In this document: positions 9,206 through 19,143 of the stretch, piece by piece | How positions within the stretch are numbered: the stretch's first letter is position 1 | Layout: the number at the start of each line of letters is the position of its first letter | Assembly: GCA_903871875.1 (NCBI GenBank) | Contig: CAIQIR010000134.1 | Coordinates: 1 to 35,769 of the forward strand | Reading direction: 5' to 3' | Source: an uncultured Schlesneria sp. | GTDB lineage: Bacteria > Planctomycetota > Planctomycetia > Planctomycetales > Planctomycetaceae | DNA length: 35,769 nt | Position numbers and translations under genes: made by a program | The notes under the pieces: model-generated | Database searches by the model: none | What the model was told of the DNA's origin: nothing | What the model saw: only the letters and a program-made list of their open reading frames with translations

Positions 9206-10306
9206 ATGGCCAACGAAAAAGTTCGCATCGCAATTATCGGAGCCGGTCTGGTCTCCGACTTCCACCACGTTCCCGGAATTCGAGTCGACTCGCGGTGTGA
9301 ACTGGCCGCTGTCTGTGATCCGAACGAGCAGTTGCTGAACCAGCGTAAAAACGAATGGGGATCAGCCAAGTACACGACCGACTACGAAGAAATCGCAAAC
9401 GATCCGGACATTGACGCGGTCATCATTGCCACCCCCAATTTCACCCACAAGGACATTGCTTTGGCCTGTATTCACGGCGGCAAGCATGTGATGTGTGAAA
9501 AGCCGTTGGGTGTCAGCTACGCCGAAGCGGCAGAGATGTATCAAGCGGCGAAGGCCAAGGGGGTTCGTCACATGACGGCATTTACCTACCGTTTCGCCCC
9601 GTCGATGAAATACCTGCGTTTTTTGCTGAAGAGCGGAGCACTTGGCGAGCCGCGACACTTCCGCAGTCAACGTTTCCTCGATCTGCCGGAAACCAGTTGG
9701 GGCTGGCGGCAGTACAAGAATCTGGCGGGAGCCGGAGACCTTTATGACATGACCATTCATCGCATCGATTTCGCCCAGGATTTGATGGGCCCCATTCAAA
9801 GCGTTTGCGGTGCGGTTAAGACATTTGTCCCTCGAGACAAGACCGTCGACGGCAAAACGTGCGAACCCTCAGAGGTCGACGATTGGTCAGCCCTGATTGG
9901 CACATTCCAATCAGGAGCTGTCGGGGTGTGGGAAGGAAGCACGCTGATGAAAGGCCACCACAACAATGGCGTAGGCTTTGAATGGGCCGAAGTGAACGGC
10001 AGCGAAGGCTCGGCCGTATATCAGTTGGTCGATCCCAATTACATTCTGGTGGGTAAGCATGGCGGAACGATGGAAAAGTCGCTGGTTCCCAGCCAATTCA
10101 TGAAGCCGGAGGGTAGCCCGCGCAACCCTGACGACGGCAAACCGAGTACCGTATTCCGCTATGATCTCGTCTTCGAACTCGTCAGTGCGATCATCGAAGG
10201 ACGTGATGCGGTTCCGGGATTTGACGACGGAGCCAGTGCTCAGGCCGTCGCCGATGCAGTCCTGCAATCTTTTGCCGAACGACGTTGGGTTGATGTCCCC
10301 AAGTAA
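9206..10306 (+). CDS. Gfo/Idh/MocA family oxidoreductase
   Basis: A 366-residue NAD(P)-dependent sugar oxidoreductase. The Rossmann domain opens with RIAIIGAG (residues 7-14), and CEKPLGVS carries the family E98-K99-P100 motif. The C-terminal domain has GAGDLYDMTIHRIDFAQDLMG, containing the expected D181, H185 and D188 that bind substrate and assist hydride transfer. No signal peptide is present, so it is cytoplasmic. The ATG has only a weak purine-rich upstream sequence (gattgaa). Gfo/Idh/MocA enzymes interconvert sugar hydroxyls and ketones. Together with the divergent DUF1080 gene this suggests a keto-sugar step, but the substrate cannot be told from the sequence. Confidence 0.93.
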   Translation: MANEKVRIAIIGAGLVSDFHHVPGIRVDSRCELAAVCDPNEQLLNQRKNEWGSAKYTTDYEEIANDPDIDAVIIATPNFTHKDIALACIHGGKHVMCEKPLGVSYAEAAEMYQAAKAKGVRHMTAFTYRFAPSMKYLRFLLKSGALGEPRHFRSQRFLDLPETSWGWRQYKNLAGAGDLYDMTIHRIDFAQDLMGPIQSVCGAVKTFVPRDKTVDGKTCEPSEVDDWSALIGTFQSGAVGVWEGSTLMKGHHNNGVGFEWAEVNGSEGSAVYQLVDPNYILVGKHGGTMEKSLVPSQFMKPEGSPRNPDDGKPSTVFRYDLVFELVSAIIEGRDAVPGFDDGASAQAVADAVLQSFAERRWVDVPK

Positions 10307-10376
10307 TGGTGAGGGATGTCGGCAGTGAGACGCTCACCGAAACTCATCACCGCGACTCTCCGGCTGGCATCCCGTT

Positions 10377-11546
10377 CTATCCCGCTACTTTGTCCTTCCA
10401 TTGGTTCAGCGGCCGTTCGATCACCCAGAACGACAGAGCCGCCGCGCCCAAAGCCAGTACGACATTTTGAGGAAACTCGTGAATCCAGCCGGGTTGGCGG
10501 GGATGAATGAACAGCTGCTGCCAGAGATAGATGCTGTACGAACCGTAACCGATCGCCGTCAGTAGGGGGTTGCGAAGGATCCGGGGGGCCAGGCCTTTCG
10601 ATTGAATCAATCCCCACATCAACAAAGCGATGCACACCGCATTCAATGTGTAGGCGACGCAAAGCAGATACTTTGAGGACTCTGACAGGACGATTGACGT
10701 ATAGAACGTAACCAGCCAAACCCAAAACATCTCTGGTGTCGTCAGGCGATCCAGCCAGACTCGACCATTCGCCGTGCGGCAGCCGAGTGCCAACAAGCTG
10801 CCCATGGTAATGGTGTCCAGTCGCGTGAATGTCCAGTTTTCCGCCATCAAAGCGCACCGGGTGACATCCCATTCTGAGTCGGCCGGCAGTATCAGTGTCG
10901 ATAATCCGAAGGCAATACCAGCACGGATCATCCAGCAAACAACGACGCAGATCAGCCCCACTCGCCAGCCCGCCGCGACGCCCCCTGCAGACAACACGAA
11001 GGGCCAAAGCAGGTAAAAATGTTCTTCCACCGAGAGCGACCAGGAGTGTCCAAGCTCCCATGACGGCTTATACAAGAAGTTCGTCGTGTAGGTGGCCGCT
11101 CCAATCCAATCGCGGGCTTTCAATTGGTAATAGCCACACCACTGAAAGATCGCCAGCACTAACATGAGGCAGACATAGGCAGGAATGATGCGTAGGAAGC
11201 GGCGCAAGTAGAAGCGTTTCAGCTGGACACTTCCATCACGTTCCAGTTCGCGGACCAAGAGCGTTGTGATCAAAAACCCACTGATCACAAAAAAGATATC
11301 AACGCCAATCACCCCTTGGCGAGCGATGTATTTGACCGCTGGCCAATCGGGAAATCCGACCGACTGAAAGGCGTGGGTCAGCAGCACCATCAGCACCGCG
11401 ACGGCCCGTAGCCCATCCAACCCTGGAATGTGTCCACGCCGGATCCACGTCGGCTCTGGTGAAGCGGCGATCGCAGTCTCTGACATCGCCGCCCGCTTGA
11501 TTTGGGGCGGGTCCAAGAGGGCGGTCGGCGAACAATCATTCATCAT
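10377..11546 (-). CDS. OafA/YrhL-type membrane acyltransferase (acyltransferase 3 family)
   Basis: A 389-residue polytopic membrane protein. It shows the acyltransferase-3 signature: GLDGLRAVAVLMVLLTH (R47 and catalytic-site H58), GVDIFFVISGFLITTLL, FYLRRFLRIIPAY, the GHSWSLSVEEHFYLLWP loop (about 166-182), SIYLWQQ and a terminal WVIERPL. About ten hydrophobic helices are visible. The family transfers acetyl or other acyl groups to cell-surface glycans or lipids. The start at 11546 is preceded by a GAGG-like site. A second methionine at residue 21 is possible, since the first 35 residues are not conserved in the family. It is convergent with the oxidoreductase and appears monocistronic. Confidence 0.92.
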   Translation of the reverse strand: MMNDCSPTALLDPPQIKRAAMSETAIAASPEPTWIRRGHIPGLDGLRAVAVLMVLLTHAFQSVGFPDWPAVKYIARQGVIGVDIFFVISGFLITTLLVRELERDGSVQLKRFYLRRFLRIIPAYVCLMLVLAIFQWCGYYQLKARDWIGAATYTTNFLYKPSWELGHSWSLSVEEHFYLLWPFVLSAGGVAAGWRVGLICVVVCWMIRAGIAFGLSTLILPADSEWDVTRCALMAENWTFTRLDTITMGSLLALGCRTANGRVWLDRLTTPEMFWVWLVTFYTSIVLSESSKYLLCVAYTLNAVCIALLMWGLIQSKGLAPRILRNPLLTAIGYGSYSIYLWQQLFIHPRQPGWIHEFPQNVVLALGAAALSFWVIERPLNQWKDKVAG

Positions 11547-12067
11547 CGAATGGCCTCAATGCGTCGGACAATTGATCTTCCACTGGCAACACCGTGGCCA
11601 TCCACCGCGATTCGGGACCGTCATGTCAACTTTACGTTGTGATTCCCCTGAGGCCGAAGAATTCAACCCATTCCAACGCGAGCATGCGTTGAAACATGAC
11701 AAACTCGCCGGATGAATACGACATGTTCATTTTTCACCACCGCGCAGTATGCCAAATCATTCGAGCGAATGGTGCCTTCCAATAAGTTCGTCATTCTTCG
11801 TTTTACCGGTATAACTCGCGTGGGAACCTGATGCTCGAAAGAGTTTCTGCCACCTCTCGGCAAACCTTCGCATGATTCGCAATCCCTTTATGACGATATT
11901 GTCATCTTTTCTTAGACACCCTACGAATTTTGCTGAACCGCCAGAATCGCGGCTTGCATCTGGGAGATGTCGCTTTTTACCTTGATCGAAAGGAGCTGCA
12001 GACGATTCCCCCGTCGTCCCAGTACCCACACCGGTTTTGTCTTCGGACCCGAACGCAGCATTAAGAC
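11547..12067. other. Intergenic region between acyltransferase and methyltransferase genes
   Basis: About 520 bases between divergent genes. Two minus-strand frames (11663-11863 and 11757-12029) overlap each other, have no domain resemblance and no good ribosome-binding sites. No tRNA fold or strong repeat was seen. The acyltransferase and methyltransferase promoters should lie here. Confidence 0.5.
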
Positions 12068-12082
12068 AAGGGGGCCTTCACA

Positions 12083-12883
12083 ATGGTGATGCAACTGATT
12101 TCTGACAGCACCAAAAGCCAAAATGAGCTGGTCGACCGCGTGTATCGTCGTACAAATCTTGTGGCCAACTACGCTTCGGCGAGACTCTTGCCGCCCGAGG
12201 CAACAGCTTTCATCCGATACCGTGATGATCTGGTCAACCGACGCGTCTTGGATATGGGTTGCGGTGCTGGACGCCTGGCGGTCTTTCTACAATCGCTCGT
12301 CGCGCGTTACACAGGCTTCGACATTTCGCCCTATATGGTCGAACACTGTCGCCGCGAGTTCGGCGGTGATTTCTTCGAAGCCGACATGCGAGATCTCTCG
12401 CTATTCGACAACGCTTCTTTCGACACACTTCTGGCTGTCTCGAACTTGTTCGACGCCGTGTCTCATGAAGATCGTTTGAAGGTTCTGGCCGAGGTGCGTC
12501 GCCTGCTGACGCCCGGCGGCTTGCTGTTCTTTTCGGCACACAATCGAAATTTCGTCGGAGCGGGGGAGGGACCAACGCTGGAATGGCGATCCAATCCAGT
12601 GACTCAATTGCGAGTACTTCTCGACTATGGCAAGGCCAGATCGAATCATCGGCGATTGAAGAAATACCAACGATCCGAAGTTGACTACGCCTTGTTCAAT
12701 GATTCGGGCAACAACTACGCTTCGCTGCACTACTATGTCAGCCGCGAAGTCCAGTGGCGCCAGTTGATCACTGCGGGGTTTCAGCCGCTAGAATGCCTGG
12801 ATTCGCTCGGCCGAGTGCTGCCGGAATCCGCAAACGATGTGGACTATCCATCGCTTCACTACATCGTTCGTCGCAACCGGTGA
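12083..12883 (+). CDS. Class I SAM-dependent methyltransferase
   Basis: A 266-residue soluble protein with a Rossmann-like methyltransferase core. Motif I is VLDMGCGAG (55-63), the acidic residue closing strand 2 is D80 (YTGFD), a second acidic site is ADMRDL (100-105), and LLTPGGLLFFSAHN forms the post-motif segment. AAGGGGG (12068-12074) lies 8 nt before the ATG. The C-terminal third, with paired tyrosines in LHYYVSREVQW, resembles small-molecule methyltransferases more than RNA or protein ones, but the substrate is unknown. It is convergent with the GAF-HlyD gene. Confidence 0.9.
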   Translation: MVMQLISDSTKSQNELVDRVYRRTNLVANYASARLLPPEATAFIRYRDDLVNRRVLDMGCGAGRLAVFLQSLVARYTGFDISPYMVEHCRREFGGDFFEADMRDLSLFDNASFDTLLAVSNLFDAVSHEDRLKVLAEVRRLLTPGGLLFFSAHNRNFVGAGEGPTLEWRSNPVTQLRVLLDYGKARSNHRRLKKYQRSEVDYALFNDSGNNYASLHYYVSREVQWRQLITAGFQPLECLDSLGRVLPESANDVDYPSLHYIVRRNR

Positions 12884-12952
12884 GATGAACCACTGGCTCG
12901 CCACTGCGCGAGAATTGGTGATTCGAAATCCCTGAGATGACACAGCGGCCAA

Positions 12953-15028
12953 TTACCACCACAGGTATTTTTGCACGAACTCGATGACATCGCCGAACAG
13001 GACATCGCCCAAGTAGGATTGCCCGCAACCAATGCGAGCCCGCACATCGGCCCCGATCGTCCGGGTCGGCAACTTGCTGGTGTCGAGCGTGGCGCGAGCT
13101 TCCAGGACACTGCCTTTTTCTTCCGCCGTGACCGTCCGAGTTGCCAACGATTCCAGCGTCGCCTCGTAACTCAGCTCGGGACTGGTCAACAACCGATATT
13201 CGATTGCCAAGTGGGGCGATAAGGCTTGCTGGGCTTTCAGGATTCGACCGACGCGATGTTCCGCGATCTCGAGTTCGAGTTGCCAATCTCCCTTGTCGTC
13301 CATGACTTCCAGCAACACGTCGCCGCGTTTCACCGGACGGTTGAGCAGCAGTTGTTGCACTTGGAACGTTGTGACAAGACCATCGATTGGGGCTCGGACA
13401 GTCAACCGTTCACGACGATCTTTCAGCATCTCGTACTGCAGTCGCGCTCCGTCGATTTCCACCTGCGTTTCGACTCGCTTCCCCTGTGCTCTGAGTTTTT
13501 CGTCGGATTTTCCATCCTTGTCCGCTTGTTCGTATTGAGCCTTCAGAGAATTGAGCAGCTTCTGCTTTTCTTCCAGCTCATTTCGGATTTTGACAAAATC
13601 GGCTTCCAGTTCGTCGTTGCGAAGCTTGATCAGTTCTTGTCCTTTGGTGACTCGTTCGTCTCCCTCAACGAACAATTCGACGACCTGACCATCCCACGGA
13701 GCGAAAACTTCTCGTTGAATGACCGGCATCAGCCGGCCCGTGGCATCAACGCGGTACTCCCAAGGTACGAAGACCAGTGCCGTACCTGCCGCCGCCAGCA
13801 GGATCAGAATCGCAAAGGCGATCGCAAGACGGCGACCCCGCAACCATTCGAAAAAACCTCCCAATGTCCGCCAGAGCGGCAAAAGAAAGATCGAACTATG
13901 ATTTCGGGCATTGAACGTCGCAGCGGCAATATGATCGGTGACAGAATCGAGCGTGCCTGCCAATTGGGGCGACGGCTCGCTGCTCGACATCTGTTCGATG
14001 ATCAAAGCCCCAATCGTTTTGCGCACCACTCGCTGGGGCTTTCCGCCGCCCAGCGGTTCTTCGGGTTTGATCAGTCGTTCGGGTTCGATCAAGGGAACAA
14101 TCAACAAGAATCGAGTGCCCGATTCTTGAATGAAATCGGCCAGTGGCTCTTCCAGCTGTTTCGGAACCGCGCTCAATGAACCATCAAAACGAAATGCTTC
14201 GCCTGCCGTGACCACTTTTTGAGTCAGTCGTCGCAGGGCGCGAATCAAGTTGCCGCGTGGATGGACCGATTCCTGACCGCTGATCGCTTTAATGACGGCA
14301 TTGCGCCCTCGACGCAAAGCCAGGCCGACACGATCGACTCCGAACAAGACTCGTCCATCATTCACGATCACATTGGAGATTTCGGTCAGATCCAGACTGC
14401 GTTGCAGCGACAAGACATATTCAAGGACCGCTTGTTGATCAACGGCCGTCCGTGAGGCGGTGGACGAAGGAGCCGAAACGACAGATGTCTGCGGGGCACC
14501 AACGACGATGGCAGGAGCTGCCGCCGACGACAAAGTTGGCCCTGCCGCTGGAGCCGGTTCACGATTCAGGGTTGGTTCCGGGGTGGGAGTCACCGTCATC
14601 GCGATCTGGCGACTTAATTCCCGACACCGCACTTCCAGATGCCGCATCATGCCTTGGCGCTGTTGCTGGGGCAGGTTAGGCCGTTCGACAATCAGAATGA
14701 CCCCGGGCCTGGCATTCGGGATCAGCAACGGTGACACGAACAGCGTGGCATGACCGAACGCTCGAGGTTCAATCAGGCCTTCGGTATCGAATGTCTGGGC
14801 TCGCGCCTGGGTGAGGGTATCGGACAGAATCTGTTGCAGAAACTTCTTGCCCTCGAGCCCGTCGAACAGCTGACTTTCTTCCAATCCCACTGCCAGAATG
14901 GGAACAAGTTGCCCGTCGCCTCCGACCCAGATCGCACCGACTTTGGCACCCAATTCACCCAGAACACGGCGCAGGAACTCGGCCGCATTCAACGGTCGTT
15001 CAATAGTTCCGGTTTCATCAGTCGACAT
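12953..15028 (-). CDS. GAF-GAF-HlyD membrane fusion protein
   Basis: A 691-residue protein. The N-terminal half holds two GAF-like regions (about 10-140 and 200-375) joined by a Pro/Ala/Ser-rich linker (about 145-195). One membrane helix follows (about 400-422). The C-terminal half is an HlyD-type adaptor: a lipoyl-like half (APWDGQVVELFVEGDERVTKG split over 443-463), a coiled-coil hairpin of about 70 residues, the second lipoyl half (VRAPIDGLVTTF) and a beta-barrel end. GAF domains would lie in the cytoplasm and the adaptor outside it. HlyD proteins normally couple an inner-membrane exporter to an outer channel, but no transporter or M50 peptidase gene is adjacent. The start is uncertain: ATG 15028 is preferred, but the frame is open to 15142 and no strong ribosome-binding site decides it. 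Confidence 0.87.
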   Translation of the reverse strand: MSTDETGTIERPLNAAEFLRRVLGELGAKVGAIWVGGDGQLVPILAVGLEESQLFDGLEGKKFLQQILSDTLTQARAQTFDTEGLIEPRAFGHATLFVSPLLIPNARPGVILIVERPNLPQQQRQGMMRHLEVRCRELSRQIAMTVTPTPEPTLNREPAPAAGPTLSSAAAPAIVVGAPQTSVVSAPSSTASRTAVDQQAVLEYVLSLQRSLDLTEISNVIVNDGRVLFGVDRVGLALRRGRNAVIKAISGQESVHPRGNLIRALRRLTQKVVTAGEAFRFDGSLSAVPKQLEEPLADFIQESGTRFLLIVPLIEPERLIKPEEPLGGGKPQRVVRKTIGALIIEQMSSSEPSPQLAGTLDSVTDHIAAATFNARNHSSIFLLPLWRTLGGFFEWLRGRRLAIAFAILILLAAAGTALVFVPWEYRVDATGRLMPVIQREVFAPWDGQVVELFVEGDERVTKGQELIKLRNDELEADFVKIRNELEEKQKLLNSLKAQYEQADKDGKSDEKLRAQGKRVETQVEIDGARLQYEMLKDRRERLTVRAPIDGLVTTFQVQQLLLNRPVKRGDVLLEVMDDKGDWQLELEIAEHRVGRILKAQQALSPHLAIEYRLLTSPELSYEATLESLATRTVTAEEKGSVLEARATLDTSKLPTRTIGADVRARIGCGQSYLGDVLFGDVIEFVQKYLWW

Positions 15029-15182
15029 CGGTGGGGCCTTGGGGGAAAAAGCGCCGGATGGAACCATCAGAGTATCGTTCCAATCGGCCGACTTCGGCAA
15101 GACTAAGCGGCCCTGTCTGGGATATTCTCCCCGGGATTCCAACTCGGCGACCTGTCAGAAACACCCTGATCGTTGCATCTTT

Positions 15183-15198
15183 CCCCGCCGCAGCGGGG
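15183..15198. repeat. GC-rich hairpin between DUF1501 and GAF-HlyD genes
   Basis: ccccgc (15183-15188) pairs with gcgggg (15193-15198) around a cgca loop. It lies downstream of the minus-strand DUF1501 stop. There is no T-run on the minus strand after it, so it is a weak terminator candidate at most. Confidence 0.35.
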
Positions 15199-15301
15199 GA
15201 TCCTCGTCGCAATTGTCAGAATGCCCCGCTGAAGCAGGTCCCGGTTGACCAATTGATCCCTTGGTCGATACCGGTCCGGGTCAAGCCAATTTCCCTGCCG
15301 T

Positions 15302-16699
15302 TCACACCGAAAGTTCTGGAATCACCTTTCCGCTTTGCACGATCGGAATGGGACGCCCCGAGTGATCGGTAAAGGCAATCTGTTCGGGATCGATGCCCAA
15401 GTGACGATACATCGTCGCGAGGAAATCACCGCGCCCGACGATTCGATCGACCGCGTCTTCGCCGCGCGGGTCGGTCGCACCGATCACTCGGCCCGTGGCA
15501 ATCCCGCCACCCGCAAACAGCATGGACGTCGCCCGAGGCCAGTGATCTCGCCCAGGCTGCTTCGTTCCCGCCGCGGCACTGGCAGTTCCTTCACCCGTGC
15601 TTTCGGCATAGTTGATCTTGGGAGTACGACCGAATTCCCCCGTGACCACGACCATCACTCGGCGATCGAGCCCCCGATCGTAAATATCCTCGATCAGCGA
15701 CGCGACGGCGTGATCGAAGAAAGGGGTGCGATGCTGCATCCCCGCAAAGACGTTGTGGTTCACGGCGTGATCGTCCCAATTGCCAATTCGACCGCACAGC
15801 GAACCGTCAAACTGCACCGTGACCAGATCAACGCCCGCTTCCACCAGCCTTCTGGCCAATAAACATCGCTGACCCCAGACATTTCGGCCATACCGATCCC
15901 GTGTCGCGGCGTCTTCCCGCGACAGATCGAAGGCCTCACCCGTCGCCAAACTGGTCAGCATGTTCCAGGCCTGAGATTCAAACGAGTCGAAAGCGGCCAT
16001 ATTCCCCAGTCGATCTGCATCACGACGGAAACGGTCGAACCGGCGGCGCAAATCGAGCCGGTCTTCCAGTCGCGTCGTTTTGGCCGTATCACCCGCGGCG
16101 ATGTTTGGGACATGAAACTGCGGGGAATTCGGATCGCCGGTCACCGCAAAGGGTTCGTAGCTGGGCCCCAGATAGGCGGCCCCGGAATAATTGACAGCGG
16201 GAACACCGATGTAGTTGGGGATCGCCCGTTGCTCGTCAAACCTTAAACGGTGAGTCACGCTGAGAAAATCCGGGTGATCGGGACGATTGCGTAACTCGCG
16301 CACTTCGTGCCCGGTAAACAGTTGTTGCGTTCCCTGCTGATGGCAAAAGCCGGTGTGAACCATCGATCGCAGCAGCGTAAAACGGTCGGCAATTGCGGCA
16401 TGCCGCGGCAGTAAATCACAAATTTGAACTCCGCTCGCCTTGGTCGACATGGCCGAAAAAGGGCCGCGGTATTCTAAAGGCGCGTTGGGCTTGGGATCAT
16501 AAGTCTCGAGGTGACTGGCACCGCCGGGCAGCCAAACAACAATGAGCGCCGTTCGTTCGCGTGGCGAAGAATCGCTCGCCGTTGCTCGCGCCTGAAAGAG
16601 GTTGCCCAGCGAAAGACTGCCAAGACCAGCCATTCCGCAACGCAATAATTCGCGCCGCGAAATCGGTCCAGGACATGGACTTTTGACACCAGTTTGCAT
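15302..16699 (-). CDS. DUF1501 family exported protein (second copy)
   Basis: A 465-residue DUF1501 protein. The twin-arginine signal is ISRRELLRCGMAGLG (13-27). Family landmarks are LIVVWLPGGASHLETYDPKP, VVTGEFGRTP, PGRDHWPRATSMLFAGGGI and the closing GIDPEQIAFTDHSGRPIPI. The start at 16699 is chosen because an AAAGGCGAGAG purine stretch directly precedes the ATG and it places the Tat motif near the N-terminus. In-frame methionines at 16732 and further upstream are less likely. It is only distantly similar to the first DUF1501 protein (4650-6098) and also lacks an adjacent DUF1549/DUF1553 partner. It is divergent from the large MoxR operon. Its function is unknown. Confidence 0.92.
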   Translation of the reverse strand: MQTGVKSPCPGPISRRELLRCGMAGLGSLSLGNLFQARATASDSSPRERTALIVVWLPGGASHLETYDPKPNAPLEYRGPFSAMSTKASGVQICDLLPRHAAIADRFTLLRSMVHTGFCHQQGTQQLFTGHEVRELRNRPDHPDFLSVTHRLRFDEQRAIPNYIGVPAVNYSGAAYLGPSYEPFAVTGDPNSPQFHVPNIAAGDTAKTTRLEDRLDLRRRFDRFRRDADRLGNMAAFDSFESQAWNMLTSLATGEAFDLSREDAATRDRYGRNVWGQRCLLARRLVEAGVDLVTVQFDGSLCGRIGNWDDHAVNHNVFAGMQHRTPFFDHAVASLIEDIYDRGLDRRVMVVVTGEFGRTPKINYAESTGEGTASAAAGTKQPGRDHWPRATSMLFAGGGIATGRVIGATDPRGEDAVDRIVGRGDFLATMYRHLGIDPEQIAFTDHSGRPIPIVQSGKVIPELSV

Positions 16700-17110
16700 C
16701 TCTCGCCTTTGTGGAGTCGCACAAGCATCCATATCGGTTGATGCAATATCGTCGTGAGTCTTCCAACAGTGTGTCAAGTGTTGCCTGGCGGGAAGGAAGT
16801 AACCGCAGGCGTCGTCGGGCAGCTTGGCGACGCCAGGAATGAGACCAACTTCTCGTGGGAATGGGACCGCAAACGAGATGATCCAAAGTCGTTGGTCAAC
16901 CCAACGTTCCCCAAAAACACGGATCCCAAACGCTAGCGATTCCAGAATGCGAATTTGATCCTTTTTTTCGCCCATTCAGTTTGGTATTACTATAGACCGA
17001 TTGTCTAAGATCGACTCCAGAAAGCTGATTCGAGTTGCCTGGCAACTGTTCGGCGTCAAAGGATTCGCATCAACAAGAGGCACGTCAGCTTGACCTTCAC
17101 GGGTTCAAAC
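16700..17110. other. Divergent promoter region of the DUF1501 gene and the MoxR operon
   Basis: About 410 bases with no credible gene. It holds an interrupted palindrome, gttgcctggcaac (17034-17046). Its first ten bases recur as gttgcctggc at 16779-16788, so the same motif lies near both divergent starts. An AT-rich stretch around 16950-17010 is a plausible promoter, but no clear -35/-10 pair can be assigned. Confidence 0.5.
17034..17046. promoter_or_regulatory. Palindrome gttgcctggcaac upstream of the MoxR operon
   Basis: Two 6-bp arms flank a single T, about 78 bases before the moxR-like start. A 10-base partial copy lies at 16779-16788. It is a candidate operator; no regulator is encoded in the window. 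Confidence 0.35.
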
Positions 17111-17123
17111 AGGGGAATCTTTC

Positions 17124-18146
<1,023 letters not shown>

Positions 18147-18231
18147 CATGGCCAAGGGGGCTATTTGGTGGAATTTCCGTTGATTCAGGGACGGAGCCCT
18201 TCGGACGACGAACATACAAGGAGCGTCATCA

Positions 18232-19143
18232 ATGCTTGCTGACCGCCAGCCACGCAGTTTTCTCGACGCGCAAGTCTTGTCGCGGCTGGCGGGAATCCCC
18301 TTGTTCGCGCGGCGGCCGATGCAAGGCAACGTTTCGGGCCGTCACGCCAGCCCCCACCGGGGCTCGAGTGTCGAATTCGCCGAATACCGCAAATATGTCC
18401 CGGGTGACGACCTTCGCCGGTTGGATTGGCGAGCTTACGGCCGGTCGGATCGCTTCTATGTGAAGGAATTTGAAGCCGACACCAATTTGCGATGCTGTTT
18501 CGTGCTGGATACCAGCGGATCAATGAACTTTGGTTCAACGGGCGTGACCAAGATCGAATATGCGAGACGGATTGCTGGTACGCTGGGGTATCTCGCCAGT
18601 CAGCAAGGGGATGCGGTTGGACTGTCTTGTGTCGCGAACGAGATCGTGCGGACTTTGCCGCCCAAACGGAATGCCGCACATCTGCGATTGATACTCGACA
18701 TGCTGGAGCAAGCCAAGCCGAAGGGCGAGACTCAACTCGCTGCGGTGCTGCACGAACTGGCCGAAACCATCCGGCAGCGGGCACTGATCATCATTCTGTC
18801 CGATTTGTTCATCGAACCGGAAACTCTCCGAAGCTGCTTCCAGCATTTGCGATTTCGCCATCACGACGCCACCGTGTTTCACCTGCTCGACCCCCTGGAA
18901 CTGAATTTTCAGTTTCGTCGGCCGATGCGATTTCTTGACATGGAGGGCGGCCCGGCCATTTTCGCGGAGCCAAACGATATCGCGGATCGCTACGACAAGG
19001 CGCTTCAAGCTTATTTGGTAGCCTTGAAGCAGGTGGTGCTCGAATCGGCAGTTGACTATCAGCGCATCAGCATCGACGGCGACTATGAACAGGCCCTCGT
19101 CCGATTTCTGGTCGGTCGAGCCCAGGCGAAGGGGATGCGATGA
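18232..19143 (+). CDS. DUF58 domain protein
   Basis: A 303-residue protein with the DUF58 signature VEFAEYRKYVPGDDLRRLDW (47-66) and FYVKEFEADTNL, followed by a VWA-like fold with an intact metal-ion site D93-T-S-G-S97. It has no membrane helix. DUF58 proteins are the usual partners of MoxR ATPases. AAGGAG (18218-18223) lies 8 nt before the ATG. The stop overlaps the next gene as ATGA, so the two are translationally coupled. Confidence 0.95.
   Translation: MLADRQPRSFLDAQVLSRLAGIPLFARRPMQGNVSGRHASPHRGSSVEFAEYRKYVPGDDLRRLDWRAYGRSDRFYVKEFEADTNLRCCFVLDTSGSMNFGSTGVTKIEYARRIAGTLGYLASQQGDAVGLSCVANEIVRTLPPKRNAAHLRLILDMLEQAKPKGETQLAAVLHELAETIRQRALIIILSDLFIEPETLRSCFQHLRFRHHDATVFHLLDPLELNFQFRRPMRFLDMEGGPAIFAEPNDIADRYDKALQAYLVALKQVVLESAVDYQRISIDGDYEQALVRFLVGRAQAKGMR

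Noticed and set aside
11757-12029. 90-codon minus-strand frame
   Set aside because: It overlaps another frame, lacks a ribosome-binding site, and its product looks random.
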